From: Pleodorina starrii
Taxonomy: Eukaryota > Chlorophyta > Chlorophyceae > Chlamydomonadales > Volvocaceae
Direction: 5' to 3'
NCBI GenBank assembly: GCA_030267565.1
Contig: BRXU01000035.1
Span: forward strand, 465,001-529,000
DNA: 64,000 bases
In this document: piece by piece, positions 53,801 through 61,817 of the stretch
Numbering within the stretch: position 1 is the stretch's first letter
Layout: every line of letters begins with the position of its first letter
Notes under the pieces: model-generated
The model's database searches: none
What the model saw: only the letters and a program-made list of their open reading frames with translations
What the model was told of the DNA's origin: nothing
Made by a program: the position numbers and the translations under genes

Positions 53801-55293
53801 TGCAGGGCCAGGGCAGCGGCGAGGATGGGGGCGCGCCGAGGCCGGCAGGTCTGGGCCGAGGGAGGGCTCCGGAAGTCCACCCTGGCCACGGACCAGGGGC
53901 TGGCGGCCAGGGACCCGGTCGGCCCCCGATCGCGCCGGGTGGAGGACCAGGCCGCCGGCCTAAGCGCGCATCCGAAGGGGGCGCGGGCGGTGCGGCCGAG
54001 CGCCCGCGCCAAAGGAGGGCATCTGCGACGGGGGCGTTACCGACGGCGGACGCCCTCGAGCTCGCGAGGACGCTCGCCGAACGACCGGAGCTGATGACGC
54101 TGATGCAGACGCTGGCAAGGACGCTGGGGGTGCCCCACCGGGGCAAGCCGCCATTGCCGCCGAACCAAGAGGCGGCCCCCCCCGGGAGGCGCGCGACGTC
54201 GGAAGAGGTGTTCTCCGCCGGGCCAGCGGTGGCGCCAGCAGCGCCCTCGAAGGGCCAGCCCTCGGCGCAGGAACTGCGGCAGCTGAGCTTGCAGCGGCAG
54301 GACGCCGTCCGGGAGGCGTGCTCCGCGAAGTCGTGGCCGCTGACGGACGCAGTACCGTCGGGCGACCTGGCGGAGCTCACCCGCGTCGCCGTCAGCCGGA
54401 CCATCGGCGGGTCGGCCGGGGTTAAGGCCCTGAAGCCGATACTGTACGAGGCCCTGCAGGCAAACGCGGGCAAAGTGCGGGACACGCTGTCCAACGCGCC
54501 CGACGCTGCGAAGCTGCAGGCTGCGGCGGCTGCAGTGATGGACCCACCCATCGCGGCGCTGAGTCAGCGGCTGGGACATCTAGCTAAGAGCGTTGAGCCC
54601 GAGGCTTTCGTCGGAGCGGCCGTAACGCAGATACTGGCGCCAGCACTCAATGAGGATCTCCTGCGCGGCCTGGACAGTGTCGCGAGGACCTGCGGCGTGG
54701 GTTGGGTGACCAGCGCGATGCTGACGGTGGACCGGGGCCCGCCGACCTACCAGGACCTAATCGAGTACGGTTGGGTGCCGGTGGTGCAGCTGGCGCGGGT
54801 GGCCCGCAAACTCCGCCAAGCTTTCGACCAGTGGGGCAAGGAGCAGTCGAAATGCCGACCCGGGGGCGGGGGCTTCGGAGGCGGAGGGGGTGCCTCGGGC
54901 AGCGGGGGGCACGGCCCGGGCTGGGGCGCGCCGCAGCTCGAGGGTTACCGGGGCTACGGCGGGCAGGCCTACGGTGGCACCGGCCAGGTGCAGGGCGGGG
55001 TGGACGGAAGGCCCCCAGGCCGCCCACAGCGAGCGGCGCCGCCGGCCGCAGTTGTGGCGGCGGTGAACTCGCTGCTGGACCAGAAGGGCTACAAGGGCGT
55101 CGCCCCGCCGCAAGTGGAGCGGGCGGCGGCGGGGCCGCGCGGCGGCCAGAAGATGTGTACGAGCTTCGCCTGGCAGGGCCGGTGCAGCAAGGAGGGCGCG
55201 TGCCGGTACGCGCACCCGCCGACGGTGCAGGCGCAGGCGGAGTTCCTGGTGGACTCACTGATAGCGAACCAAGCGGTAGCGCCCAAGGTGTGA
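53801..55293 (+). CDS. Gag-like protein with CCCH zinc finger (recombinase retroelement ORF1)
   Basis: The likely nucleocapsid/capsid protein of the element. The open frame begins earlier, with an ATG at 53497 inside the minisatellite; I chose the ATG at 53801 because the preceding 100 codons are only minisatellite translation. This gives about 497 residues. The N-terminal third is Gly/Pro/Arg-rich and disordered. A helical central part contains an LxxxL-rich stretch and a VKALKPILYEAL segment. A Gly-rich linker follows. Near the C-terminus is C-X8-C-X5-C-X3-H (MCTSF, GRCSK, ACRYAH), a CCCH finger likely to bind element RNA. It is followed after 472 bases by the RT ORF in another frame. Confidence 0.75.
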
Positions 55294-55765
55294 AGGGCCT
55301 TCCTGAGGTGGCTATAAGAAGTGGGGTGCCGGGGTGGCGGAGGGCATAGGGCACTGGGTCGTCAGGGGTAGGAGGCGAAAGGTGCCGTGCTGGGCGGGCC
55401 GGAACGACGGGGCCTGAGAAACGCTGGCAGTTGCCCGCCGCTTACGGGGGCCGGAGGGCCTAATAAGGCGAGAGACCTGGGCGCGGGAGTTCAAAGCGGG
55501 AGAGAAGGCAGAGGGCGGCGGGCGCTGGAGAGTAATAGGGGCCGACCTAGGGGCGCGAACCACCGCCCGGACAAAACGGCCTTGGGGCCGGGTGTGGTAC
55601 GAGGGGCCGGCAGCGGATAGGCGGCCATGTCTAAAGGCCGTTGAGCTAACGTTATGCAAATTTGGTGGATGTTCCCTACGCACCGGATAGGAGGTTGGAG
55701 CCCGAGGGCCCGAGCCGGGTGGCGGGTCAGCCGGACGGGGTCCCGCGCCCATTAGGCCAGAGGAC
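55294..55765 (+). other. Spacer between gag-like and RT ORFs
   Basis: GC-rich sequence with many stops and no supported coding region. It may contain an internal promoter or a signal for translation of the second ORF; nothing specific was recognised. Confidence 0.5.
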
Positions 55766-56617
55766 ATGGCGCCGACTCAGGAGTTAGACGGCGGTGAGGC
55801 GCCGGAGGGACCTGCCGAGCAAGGGGAGTTGCGGTCGTTGAGGGAGGACCCCATGGCCGCCCCAGAGCCTGATTGTAAGGAGCCTACCCCGCCGACCGTG
55901 CCCAACGGACCAACTGCCCCAGTAGCGTCGCACCGGGTGGTCCTCAGCCAGGCTCGCGCACTCCTACACACCGCATGGCAGCAGTTGCGGGCACTTGGGC
56001 AAGAAGGCGCGGTCGACCATCGCGACGGGGCGATCTTTGAAGCGGAGTTGCGGGCGCTGCTGCCGGACCCCAGCCAGTTCACCCCGGGGCTCCTGGGCCA
56101 GCATGCGCCGATTTGGCGCGAGTACTTCCAGCTGGCCAACGGTGGCCGGCCCCTGAGCGACACCCAGCGGCAGCTGCTGCGGCACTTGGAGCACGGCATC
56201 CAGCTGGAGTGGGTGCCGGTCCACCACCCCGGGCAAGAATTGGCACCAGATAGGGAGAGAAAGCTGGGCATCGTGCGCGAGATGCTGCGGGCGGCGGTTC
56301 CGGGCTGCGACCCCGATGCCCTGCTTACGGGCGACCGGCCGCACCCGGTAGTGTTCGGCAACCACCGCAGCACGGCGCAGTACGACAGCTTCACGACGGA
56401 GACCTTGCGGGAGGGCCTGGAGCGCGGCGTTATCCGGGAGTGGCCGGCGGATCGCCCCCCCCCCACGGTCGTGAATGGGCTGCGGGTGGTGGAGAAGGAC
56501 GGCAAGCTACGGCTGTGCATTAACCCAATGTACATTAACTGCTTCCTGAAGTATCGGCCCGTCAAATACGAGCGGCTGGTCGACGTGACGGACTACCTGA
56601 CGTCGGCGGATTGGCTT
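55766..56617 (+). CDS. Reverse transcriptase ORF, N-terminal part (before the frameshift)
   Basis: The frame starts at an ATG (GGACATGGCG) and covers the N-terminal extension and first fingers motifs of a DIRS-order reverse transcriptase. The first 80 residues are acidic and Pro-rich. A conserved block (GVIREWPAD, VEKDGKLRLCINPMYIN, YERLVDV) corresponds to RT motifs 1-2. After LTSADW the expected motif A appears in the other frame, so reading is disrupted at the TTTT run 56616-56619. The nominal frame stays open to 56830 but its sequence there is unrelated to RT. Confidence 0.8.
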
Positions 56618-56618
56618 T

Positions 56619-58199
56619 TACACCACGGACGACAAGAGCGGGTACTGGCAACTTCCGATGCACGAGCGGGAGTACACCTACCTTGCGATGCGCTGGAAGG
56701 GCCGGACGTTGTACTGGCCGCACCTGCCGTTCGGGCTGGCGCCCGCTTGCCACCTGTACACGGGCCTCAAACTGGAGGTATTCCGGCCGCTGCGCGAGCT
56801 GGGGGTGCGCATGTCTGCCCTGATCGATGACCAGATGGGAGCGGCGGCATCCAAAGCGGCGGCTCAGTACCAGTGCGGGGCCGTGGTGCGGCTGCTTGCG
56901 GCGCTGGGCTTTACCCTGAGCCTGTCGAAGTGCCAGCTACAGCCCCAGCAGGAGGCACGCTTTCTGGGCATGATAGTGGACGCCGCCGCGCAAGCCTTCC
57001 GGGTCCCCGAGGACAAGCTGGCGGCCTTTGAGGGGCTGCTGCAGCGACTGGACGGCCAGGCACTGACCGCGCGGCAGGTGGCGCAGGTGGCGGGCAAGAT
57101 TGTGGCTATGGCGTTGGCGGTGACCACAGCGCCGCTGTTCGCGAGGCTGGTCTTGCTGGTGGCGAGGGGCATCGACTGGGACGCTACGGTCTGGGAGCCG
57201 GCGGAGGTCATCAGCCAGGCAAAGCAGTTCGTGGAGCTCTTGCGGCGGCGCAATGGTCGGGCCACGTGGCGTAAAGGGGCCGCGCTGCGCCTGGCCACCG
57301 ACGTCGTGGGCGACGCCTCGGACAGGGCCTACGCCGCTTACCTGCCGGGCCGGGAGCTGGGCGGGGCGAGCAGTATGCTGGTCCCTTTTAACAGCACGGA
57401 GGTGAGCGGCGTCCAGACCCACCGCATCAGCAGCACGGAGCGGGAGCTGCGGACGCTGCTGTACGCCCTGAAGTGGCTGCAGGCGACGGCGCCCGACCTC
57501 CTGCTGGGCCGAGCCATTCAGTACCAGACGGATAGCCAGCCAGCGGGCTACTGCGTGGTGGGGATGAAAGGCAACCCCGCATGCCTGCCGGTGGTGGCAG
57601 AGATCCACAAGCTGTGCACGGAAACCGACACGGACGTCACCGCGGTGTGGTACCCCCGTACTCGCGAGCAGCAACAAGCGGCCGACGCGCTTAGCAAGTA
57701 CGAGGACGCCAGCCAGTGGATGCTCCACCCGGGCGTGTATGTCCAGCTGTGGGACCACCCCTGCCTGGGGGGCCGCGCCCCGTGCCTGGATGTATTTGCG
57801 GACACACACACCACCAAAATCCCGGGCAGCTTCTTCGCCACGTCGTGGAGCCCGGGCGTGCGCGGCGTGGATGCCTTCGCGCAGGACTGGGGGTCGCAGG
57901 AGTGGGGCAGCCCGGCCGCCGGGCCGGGCTCCCGACCGCTGCTCTACATCAATCCGCCTTTCAACGTGGTGGGGCGGGTACTGCGCAAGGTGCTCGAGGA
58001 ACGCCCGGACTGCGTGATCATCCTGCCCGTGTGGCCGCGAGCCTGGAGGGTCCTGCTGGAGCGGCTGCCCGTCCGCGCCCGCCGCGTCCTACCGCACCGG
58101 CCGGACCTGTTCATCCCAGGGCCCCAGGTGCCTAACGCACGGAAGCACCAGCCCAAGGCTCCGCGCTACCAGGTGCAAGCGGTGTATGTCCTGTGGTGA
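56619..58199 (+). CDS. Reverse transcriptase (C-terminal part), RNase H and Dam-like methyltransferase
   Basis: The frame continues the RT immediately after the TTTT run: motif A-like TTDDKSGYWQLP, then WPHLPFGLAPA, then LIDDQMG in the place of the YxDD box. Skipping one T in 56616-56619 joins it to the preceding ORF. RNase H follows at about 57290-57700 (TDVVGDAS, TERELRTLLYAL, QTDSQPA, AADALSKY). A C-terminal Dam-like adenine methyltransferase domain covers about 57760-58190 with DVFADT near its start and YINPPFNVV, a standard NPPF catalytic motif. RT-RH-MT order is typical of DIRS elements. The first ATG after the frameshift is 56658. The break could be a mutation, a programmed frameshift or a base-call error. 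Confidence 0.85.
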   Translation, partial: YTTDDKSGYWQLPMHEREYTYLAMRWKGRTLYWPHLPFGLAPACHLYTGLKLEVFRPLRELGVRMSALIDDQMGAAASKAAAQYQCGAVVRLLAALGFTLSLSKCQLQPQQEARFLGMIVDAAAQAFRVPEDKLAAFEGLLQRLDGQALTARQVAQVAGKIVAMALAVTTAPLFARLVLLVARGIDWDATVWEPAEVISQAKQFVELLRRRNGRATWRKGAALRLATDVVGDASDRAYAAYLPGRELGGASSMLVPFNSTEVSGVQTHRISSTERELRTLLYALKWLQATAPDLLLGRAIQYQTDSQPAGYCVVGMKGNPACLPVVAEIHKLCTETDTDVTAVWYPRTREQQQAADALSKYEDASQWMLHPGVYVQLWDHPCLGGRAPCLDVFADTHTTKIPGSFFATSWSPGVRGVDAFAQDWGSQEWGSPAAGPGSRPLLYINPPFNVVGRVLRKVLEERPDCVIILPVWPRAWRVLLERLPVRARRVLPHRPDLFIPGPQVPNARKHQPKAPRYQVQAVYVLW

Positions 58200-58339
58200 A
58201 GAGCCGTCAGGCGGCCGGTCGAAGGCGCGGGAGAAACGTATAGGCCCTAGCCGGTGCGTCCGGGCACTGGGGCGTGCGGGGGAGAGGTGGGCGTGGTTTC
58301 ATGTGTTTGGGGGGGAACCAGGAGCCGCTGCGCGGTGTG

Positions 58340-58459
58340 TATGGCCGGATGTGGTTGCAGAGAATATAGGGTGCAGGCGAGATCGGGTCGTAACGCTACT
58401 GGCATTCCCCACACAAAGTTAGCGGCGAGTACGGATGGAGTGCTTACGCTTAAACAATG
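58340..58459 (+). repeat. Split direct repeat B1 (internal)
   Basis: 120 bases identical to 61044-61163 except one visible change (TACGCTT here, TACACTT in B2). It abuts A2 directly, so B1-A2 reproduces the junction that would form when the two element ends are joined in a circle. Confidence 0.94.
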
Positions 58460-58645
58460 CACTATGTTTAATTGCTCGGCCCGTCGTACGGTACGACGGG
58501 CAGGATGCCAAGAGAAACAGGGGACTCGGGGCCTGGGAGGGACTCATTGCTTGCCGACTTATCTTACATTAGTATAGACGCGTCGCATACGCGGATAATA
58601 GGCCAGCCGGCCAGGCGAGTGCCTTTGGCGGGCATTTGAAAAACA
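58459..58645 (+). repeat. Split direct repeat A2 (internal)
   Basis: Near-identical copy of the left end (51489-51676), including the CGTCGTACGGTACGACG palindrome. Beyond it the sequences diverge (CCCACCCACCC here). Confidence 0.93.
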
Positions 58646-58861
58646 CCCACCCACCCACCCGGAGTTAGTTGGGGGGGGAGGTAGGCGCAGCCCCTAAGGG
58701 AGGCGGCACGGAGCGGCCCGGCGAATGGTGTCCGGGTAGGGCCCAGAGGGGCGCGTACAGTTACAGGCCTGGGCCGGGCGCGGTAAGCGCCAGGAGGCGA
58801 CCCGGTGGCAGCCGTGCGGTGCCTTCCCGGGGCGCAGGTCGGAGCCTCGCAGGGTGGCAGG

Positions 58862-60583
58862 CTAGGTGGGCGGCACGAGGCCCTGGACGGGGGCCCGAGT
58901 GCGGCGAGCGGTGTCCGTGTAGAGCTCCAGGTTAGGTTTGCTTTTGATCTGGGCGAACTCGTGCAGCTCCTGGACGGTTGCGCCTGTCGCCGCGAGCGCC
59001 TGGATGGCACCGCGGCGGAAGCCGTGCGGCGTCTCCCCGTGGTGCAGGCCCGAATCCTGCAGATGCTTGCGGACCCGCATAGAGAGGGCCTGACTGCTGA
59101 AGGGCCGCTCCTCGAAGCGCTGGCGGCTCGGGTCCAGCGGCCGGAAGAGGTAGTCGGTGATGGCGGATCCGGGGGGCGCGTCGGGGGCGTGGGACAGAGA
59201 CCAGAACAGGGCCAGGGTGCGGACGAAGCAGTGCTTGGGCTCTGGGCCCACCGTCAGCGTCTTGGGGGGCGCGCGGCGGCCCTTGGAGGTCTTGGTGCCG
59301 ACCATCTCCACCCGCAAGGTTGTGGGCGGGTAGGCGCCTGAGGGGTCGGGCGGGGGCAGCGGGAACCCGTGGAAGGGCCCGCCCCGGACCGGGTCGCGGA
59401 AGTCCCTCAGCCGTAGTTTGCCAGTGTTGCCGCCGCGGTAACTGGTGTGCCACATGAACTGGCAGGAGAGGACGTCCCGAAGCATGGACAGCCGCTCGAT
59501 GGGTCTGTCCGCGGCGTCGTACTCGGACCACATGTGTACCATTAGCTGACCGAAGACGTCGGGCCGGACTGCTACTGCCGCGGTCAGCTCGAAGCCCTGT
59601 TCGAACGCGCTTCGGGCATAGCCTTCCCGGTAGGTGGAGAGCGCCGCGGAGGCGCAAGGGTTACCCTGGCCGGTATCGCTGTCGTAGTACTTGCCACGGC
59701 CCAGACGCTTGAACAGTCCTGATAGCAAGCCCAGGTGTGTACTGACGGTGTTGGGGCTGGGTTTCTCCACGGAGCGGCCGGGCAACCAGCAGGTTTGCAC
59801 GTAAACGAGCAGGTCGTTGTCGGTGCAGGTCCGTAGGTCGCGGCCGTGGGGCTGGGTGGCAAGCCAAGCCGCCAACTCGAGCCCGGCCGCCTCCTGCTTC
59901 TGGACAGTGTCGGATTTCAGGGCTTGGTCGCAGACCTTGGCGGCTGCGGCTAAACCCTCCTCGTAGATCTGTCGGCTGGTTGCGGGGTCGTGCACAGCCT
60001 CCGGGACAACGGGTGCGCTCAGGCGAGCCAGGAAGCTCCCGTACAGGGTCGGTTCGCTGGGGCCCTGTGGGAGCACGGGAGGGAAGGGGATGCCACCGGA
60101 CGCGGGTAGATAGAGGAAGGCGTGAGGGCCACGTGAGGACGTGCGGGCTGGTAACGGAAAACCCAGGTGGGGGGCAGGATGCGGAATCGGGGCATATGTA
60201 CCGGTGCACGGCCGAAGTCGGCGGTCGGGTGCCCCAGAGGGGGGGCGGGCACGAAGTTCGGGGGCCCGGTGGCAGCGGCCGGCCCGAGGGAAAAACTGGG
60301 GAGGCGGGCGGGTACACCGAAGGCGGGCAGCCCGACGAACGGGGCCTGAAAGGCAGGGAATAGGCAGGGGGGAGTAGAGAGTTAAGGGCAGCGAGTACCG
60401 AGGGGTGGCGAAGAGCAAAGGCGTAGCAAGAGGCCGGGAATCAGGACAGTTAGGGCGGGGCTCGCACCTGTAGAGACGCGGGGATGAGCCCCTCGGTGGG
60501 CAAGGCGGTCGGAGAAGGGAAGGGAAAGGCTGGGCCGGGGACCGGCGACGCAGAAAGGGTTGGCAGCAGCCGCGAGTCCACAA
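58862..60583 (-). CDS. Tyrosine recombinase of the retroelement
   Basis: The open minus-strand frame covers 573 codons and encodes the enzyme expected to insert the circular element DNA by site-specific recombination. The first ~150 residues are Pro/Arg-rich and probably non-coding or leader. From about residue 180 there is an N-terminal core-binding region, then the catalytic domain: first Arg in YRGGNTGKLRLRD, then H-X2-R in HGFRRGAI, and the nucleophile Tyr in LELYTDTARR. The frame lacks any ATG before the middle of the domain (QLMVHMW), so the real start probably lies in an upstream exon; an ATG at 60966 in another frame is one candidate. It is convergent with the RT ORF. Boundaries are provisional. 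Confidence 0.85.
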   Translation of the reverse strand: MWTRGCCQPFLRRRSPAQPFPSLLRPPCPPRGSSPRLYRCEPRPNCPDSRPLATPLLFATPRYSLPLTLYSPLPIPCLSGPVRRAARLRCTRPPPQFFPRAGRCHRAPELRARPPSGAPDRRLRPCTGTYAPIPHPAPHLGFPLPARTSSRGPHAFLYLPASGGIPFPPVLPQGPSEPTLYGSFLARLSAPVVPEAVHDPATSRQIYEEGLAAAAKVCDQALKSDTVQKQEAAGLELAAWLATQPHGRDLRTCTDNDLLVYVQTCWLPGRSVEKPSPNTVSTHLGLLSGLFKRLGRGKYYDSDTGQGNPCASAALSTYREGYARSAFEQGFELTAAVAVRPDVFGQLMVHMWSEYDAADRPIERLSMLRDVLSCQFMWHTSYRGGNTGKLRLRDFRDPVRGGPFHGFPLPPPDPSGAYPPTTLRVEMVGTKTSKGRRAPPKTLTVGPEPKHCFVRTLALFWSLSHAPDAPPGSAITDYLFRPLDPSRQRFEERPFSSQALSMRVRKHLQDSGLHHGETPHGFRRGAIQALAATGATVQELHEFAQIKSKPNLELYTDTARRTRAPVQGLVPPT

Positions 60584-61043
60584 CCCGGATGAGGGGAGTC
60601 ACCTGCGGAGCCCGGCGGAGTGAGGCCTGAAGTGTTGGGAGACGAGTTCCAGGCGGCAAGACGCACCGTGGATGGTACCGGGATGGGGGAAGAGGGACCA
60701 AGCGGGGGCGCGGAGAGGTCCAAGGTGGGGCTGAAGGTCGCCGCGGGAGAACTGGCGGGCCGCTGAGAGATCAAGCGGACCAGAGGAGAGCCCGCCCGCC
60801 GTTTCTGCGCAACCCGAAAGGGTTTAGAGGTAGGCGAGCGCTCGCGGATCACTGGCTGGCTTACATGGGAGCGTAACAGCACCAGAGGCGCACAGGAATT
60901 GGCTCCGGTCGGGCCGGACCGGTCGGAATCCGATGCAGCCGCGAAGCCGACGAATCCGATCTGCATACCGGTAGCTGTCTTAACTGTACTCGTTGCTCGT
61001 ACGCCGTGCGTGCGGCCCACCCGCCCACCCAAAATAGGCCAAT
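60584..61043 (-). other. Probable promoter or 5' exon region of the recombinase gene
   Basis: Between the recombinase frame and B2 a different minus-strand frame is open (60382-60966 from an ATG at 60966). It could be a first exon joined by splicing to the recombinase frame, or plain leader. No motif decides. Confidence 0.35.
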
Positions 61044-61163
61044 TATGGCCGGATGTGGTTGCAGAGAATATAGGGTGCAGGCGAGATCGGGTCGTAACGC
61101 TACTGGCATTCCCCACACAAAGTTAGCGGCGAGTACGGATGGAGTGCTTACACTTAAACAATG
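61044..61163 (+). repeat. Split direct repeat B2 (right terminus)
   Basis: 120-base copy of B1 ending in CAATG, after which sequence differs from A2. This marks the right end of the element. Confidence 0.94.
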
Positions 61164-61817
61164 TGACAACTTAATCGGGTTGCACCCGAAGCGCGCATGG
61201 CGCATTGGAGGCAAAGGCCACAGACAGGAACACGCTACAGAGCTGCAAATTACACAGAGTCAATGGAGCAAGATGTTACTTCATCAGGACTGAGCTACTA
61301 AGGCTGCCCTATGAACGGCGATGACGGCGAGCTTGGGAATTGCTGCAGTTCTCTCATCGTATTACGATAAGCTGCGCTAAGGCAGATCGGAGGACAAAGT
61401 TCCTGCCCGATGTACGGTGTGTACAGCTGATGGATATTCATTAACTACGGAAGCGCTTTGTTACCAAAATACGATCGGCCCCCCGCATACCATCGGGCCA
61501 GGAAGTTTGTTCTCCGACGTGCGACGTCCTTAAGTCGTTGGGAACTGAAAGTACGGACCTTGCTAAAGCTGCTGTACAGCAAATTGCTCCTGCCTTCGGT
61601 CATCACTGATCACTCCAAGTGACACCATCACGATTGCGGTGAAACATAACTGGAGGACGACGGCCGGGCAGCAGCGTGCATGGTCGCACTCTCCTTTCCA
61701 AAATCCCAGAATGGAGAGGTGTTCTATCCGTAGGCTTACGTTTTATGGAGTGTTTACATTTTTTAATTCAATAGCGGGGCTGGGGCAAGCGCGAGTCGGA
61801 CGCAGCCGTTTGGCAAC
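61164..61817. other. Unassigned region between the retroelement and the host gene
   Basis: No supported ORF, tandem repeat or RNA gene. Its left part could be the displaced 5' end of the minus-strand LINE, since the recombinase element appears inserted at its start. Its right part (about 61640-61817) is probably promoter and 5' leader of the gene at 61818; an AT-rich stretch occurs near 61738-61772. No satellite monomer is present. Confidence 0.5.

Larger units (their letters stand above)
51485..61163 (+). mobile_element. Tyrosine-recombinase retroelement (Kangaroo/PAT-like) with split direct repeats
   Basis: The element is about 9.7 kb. Its ends follow the split-direct-repeat plan A1 (51489-51676), ORFs, B1 (58340-58459), A2 (58459-58645), recombinase, B2 (61044-61163). 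It encodes a gag-like protein, an RT-RNase H-methyltransferase protein and, on the minus strand, a tyrosine recombinase. There are no LTRs, integrase or target duplication. PAT-like members of the DIRS order have split repeats, and in Volvox Kangaroo the recombinase gene faces the other way, as here. CAATG is common to the left edge, the B1/A2 junction and the right edge, and is the probable crossover core. One frameshift in the RT region may have disabled this copy. Confidence 0.9.

Noticed and set aside
61620..61650. Possible LINE target-site duplication (GCGGTGAAAC resembling satellite GAGGTGTGAAAC)
   Set aside because: The match is short and imperfect, and no satellite follows it.
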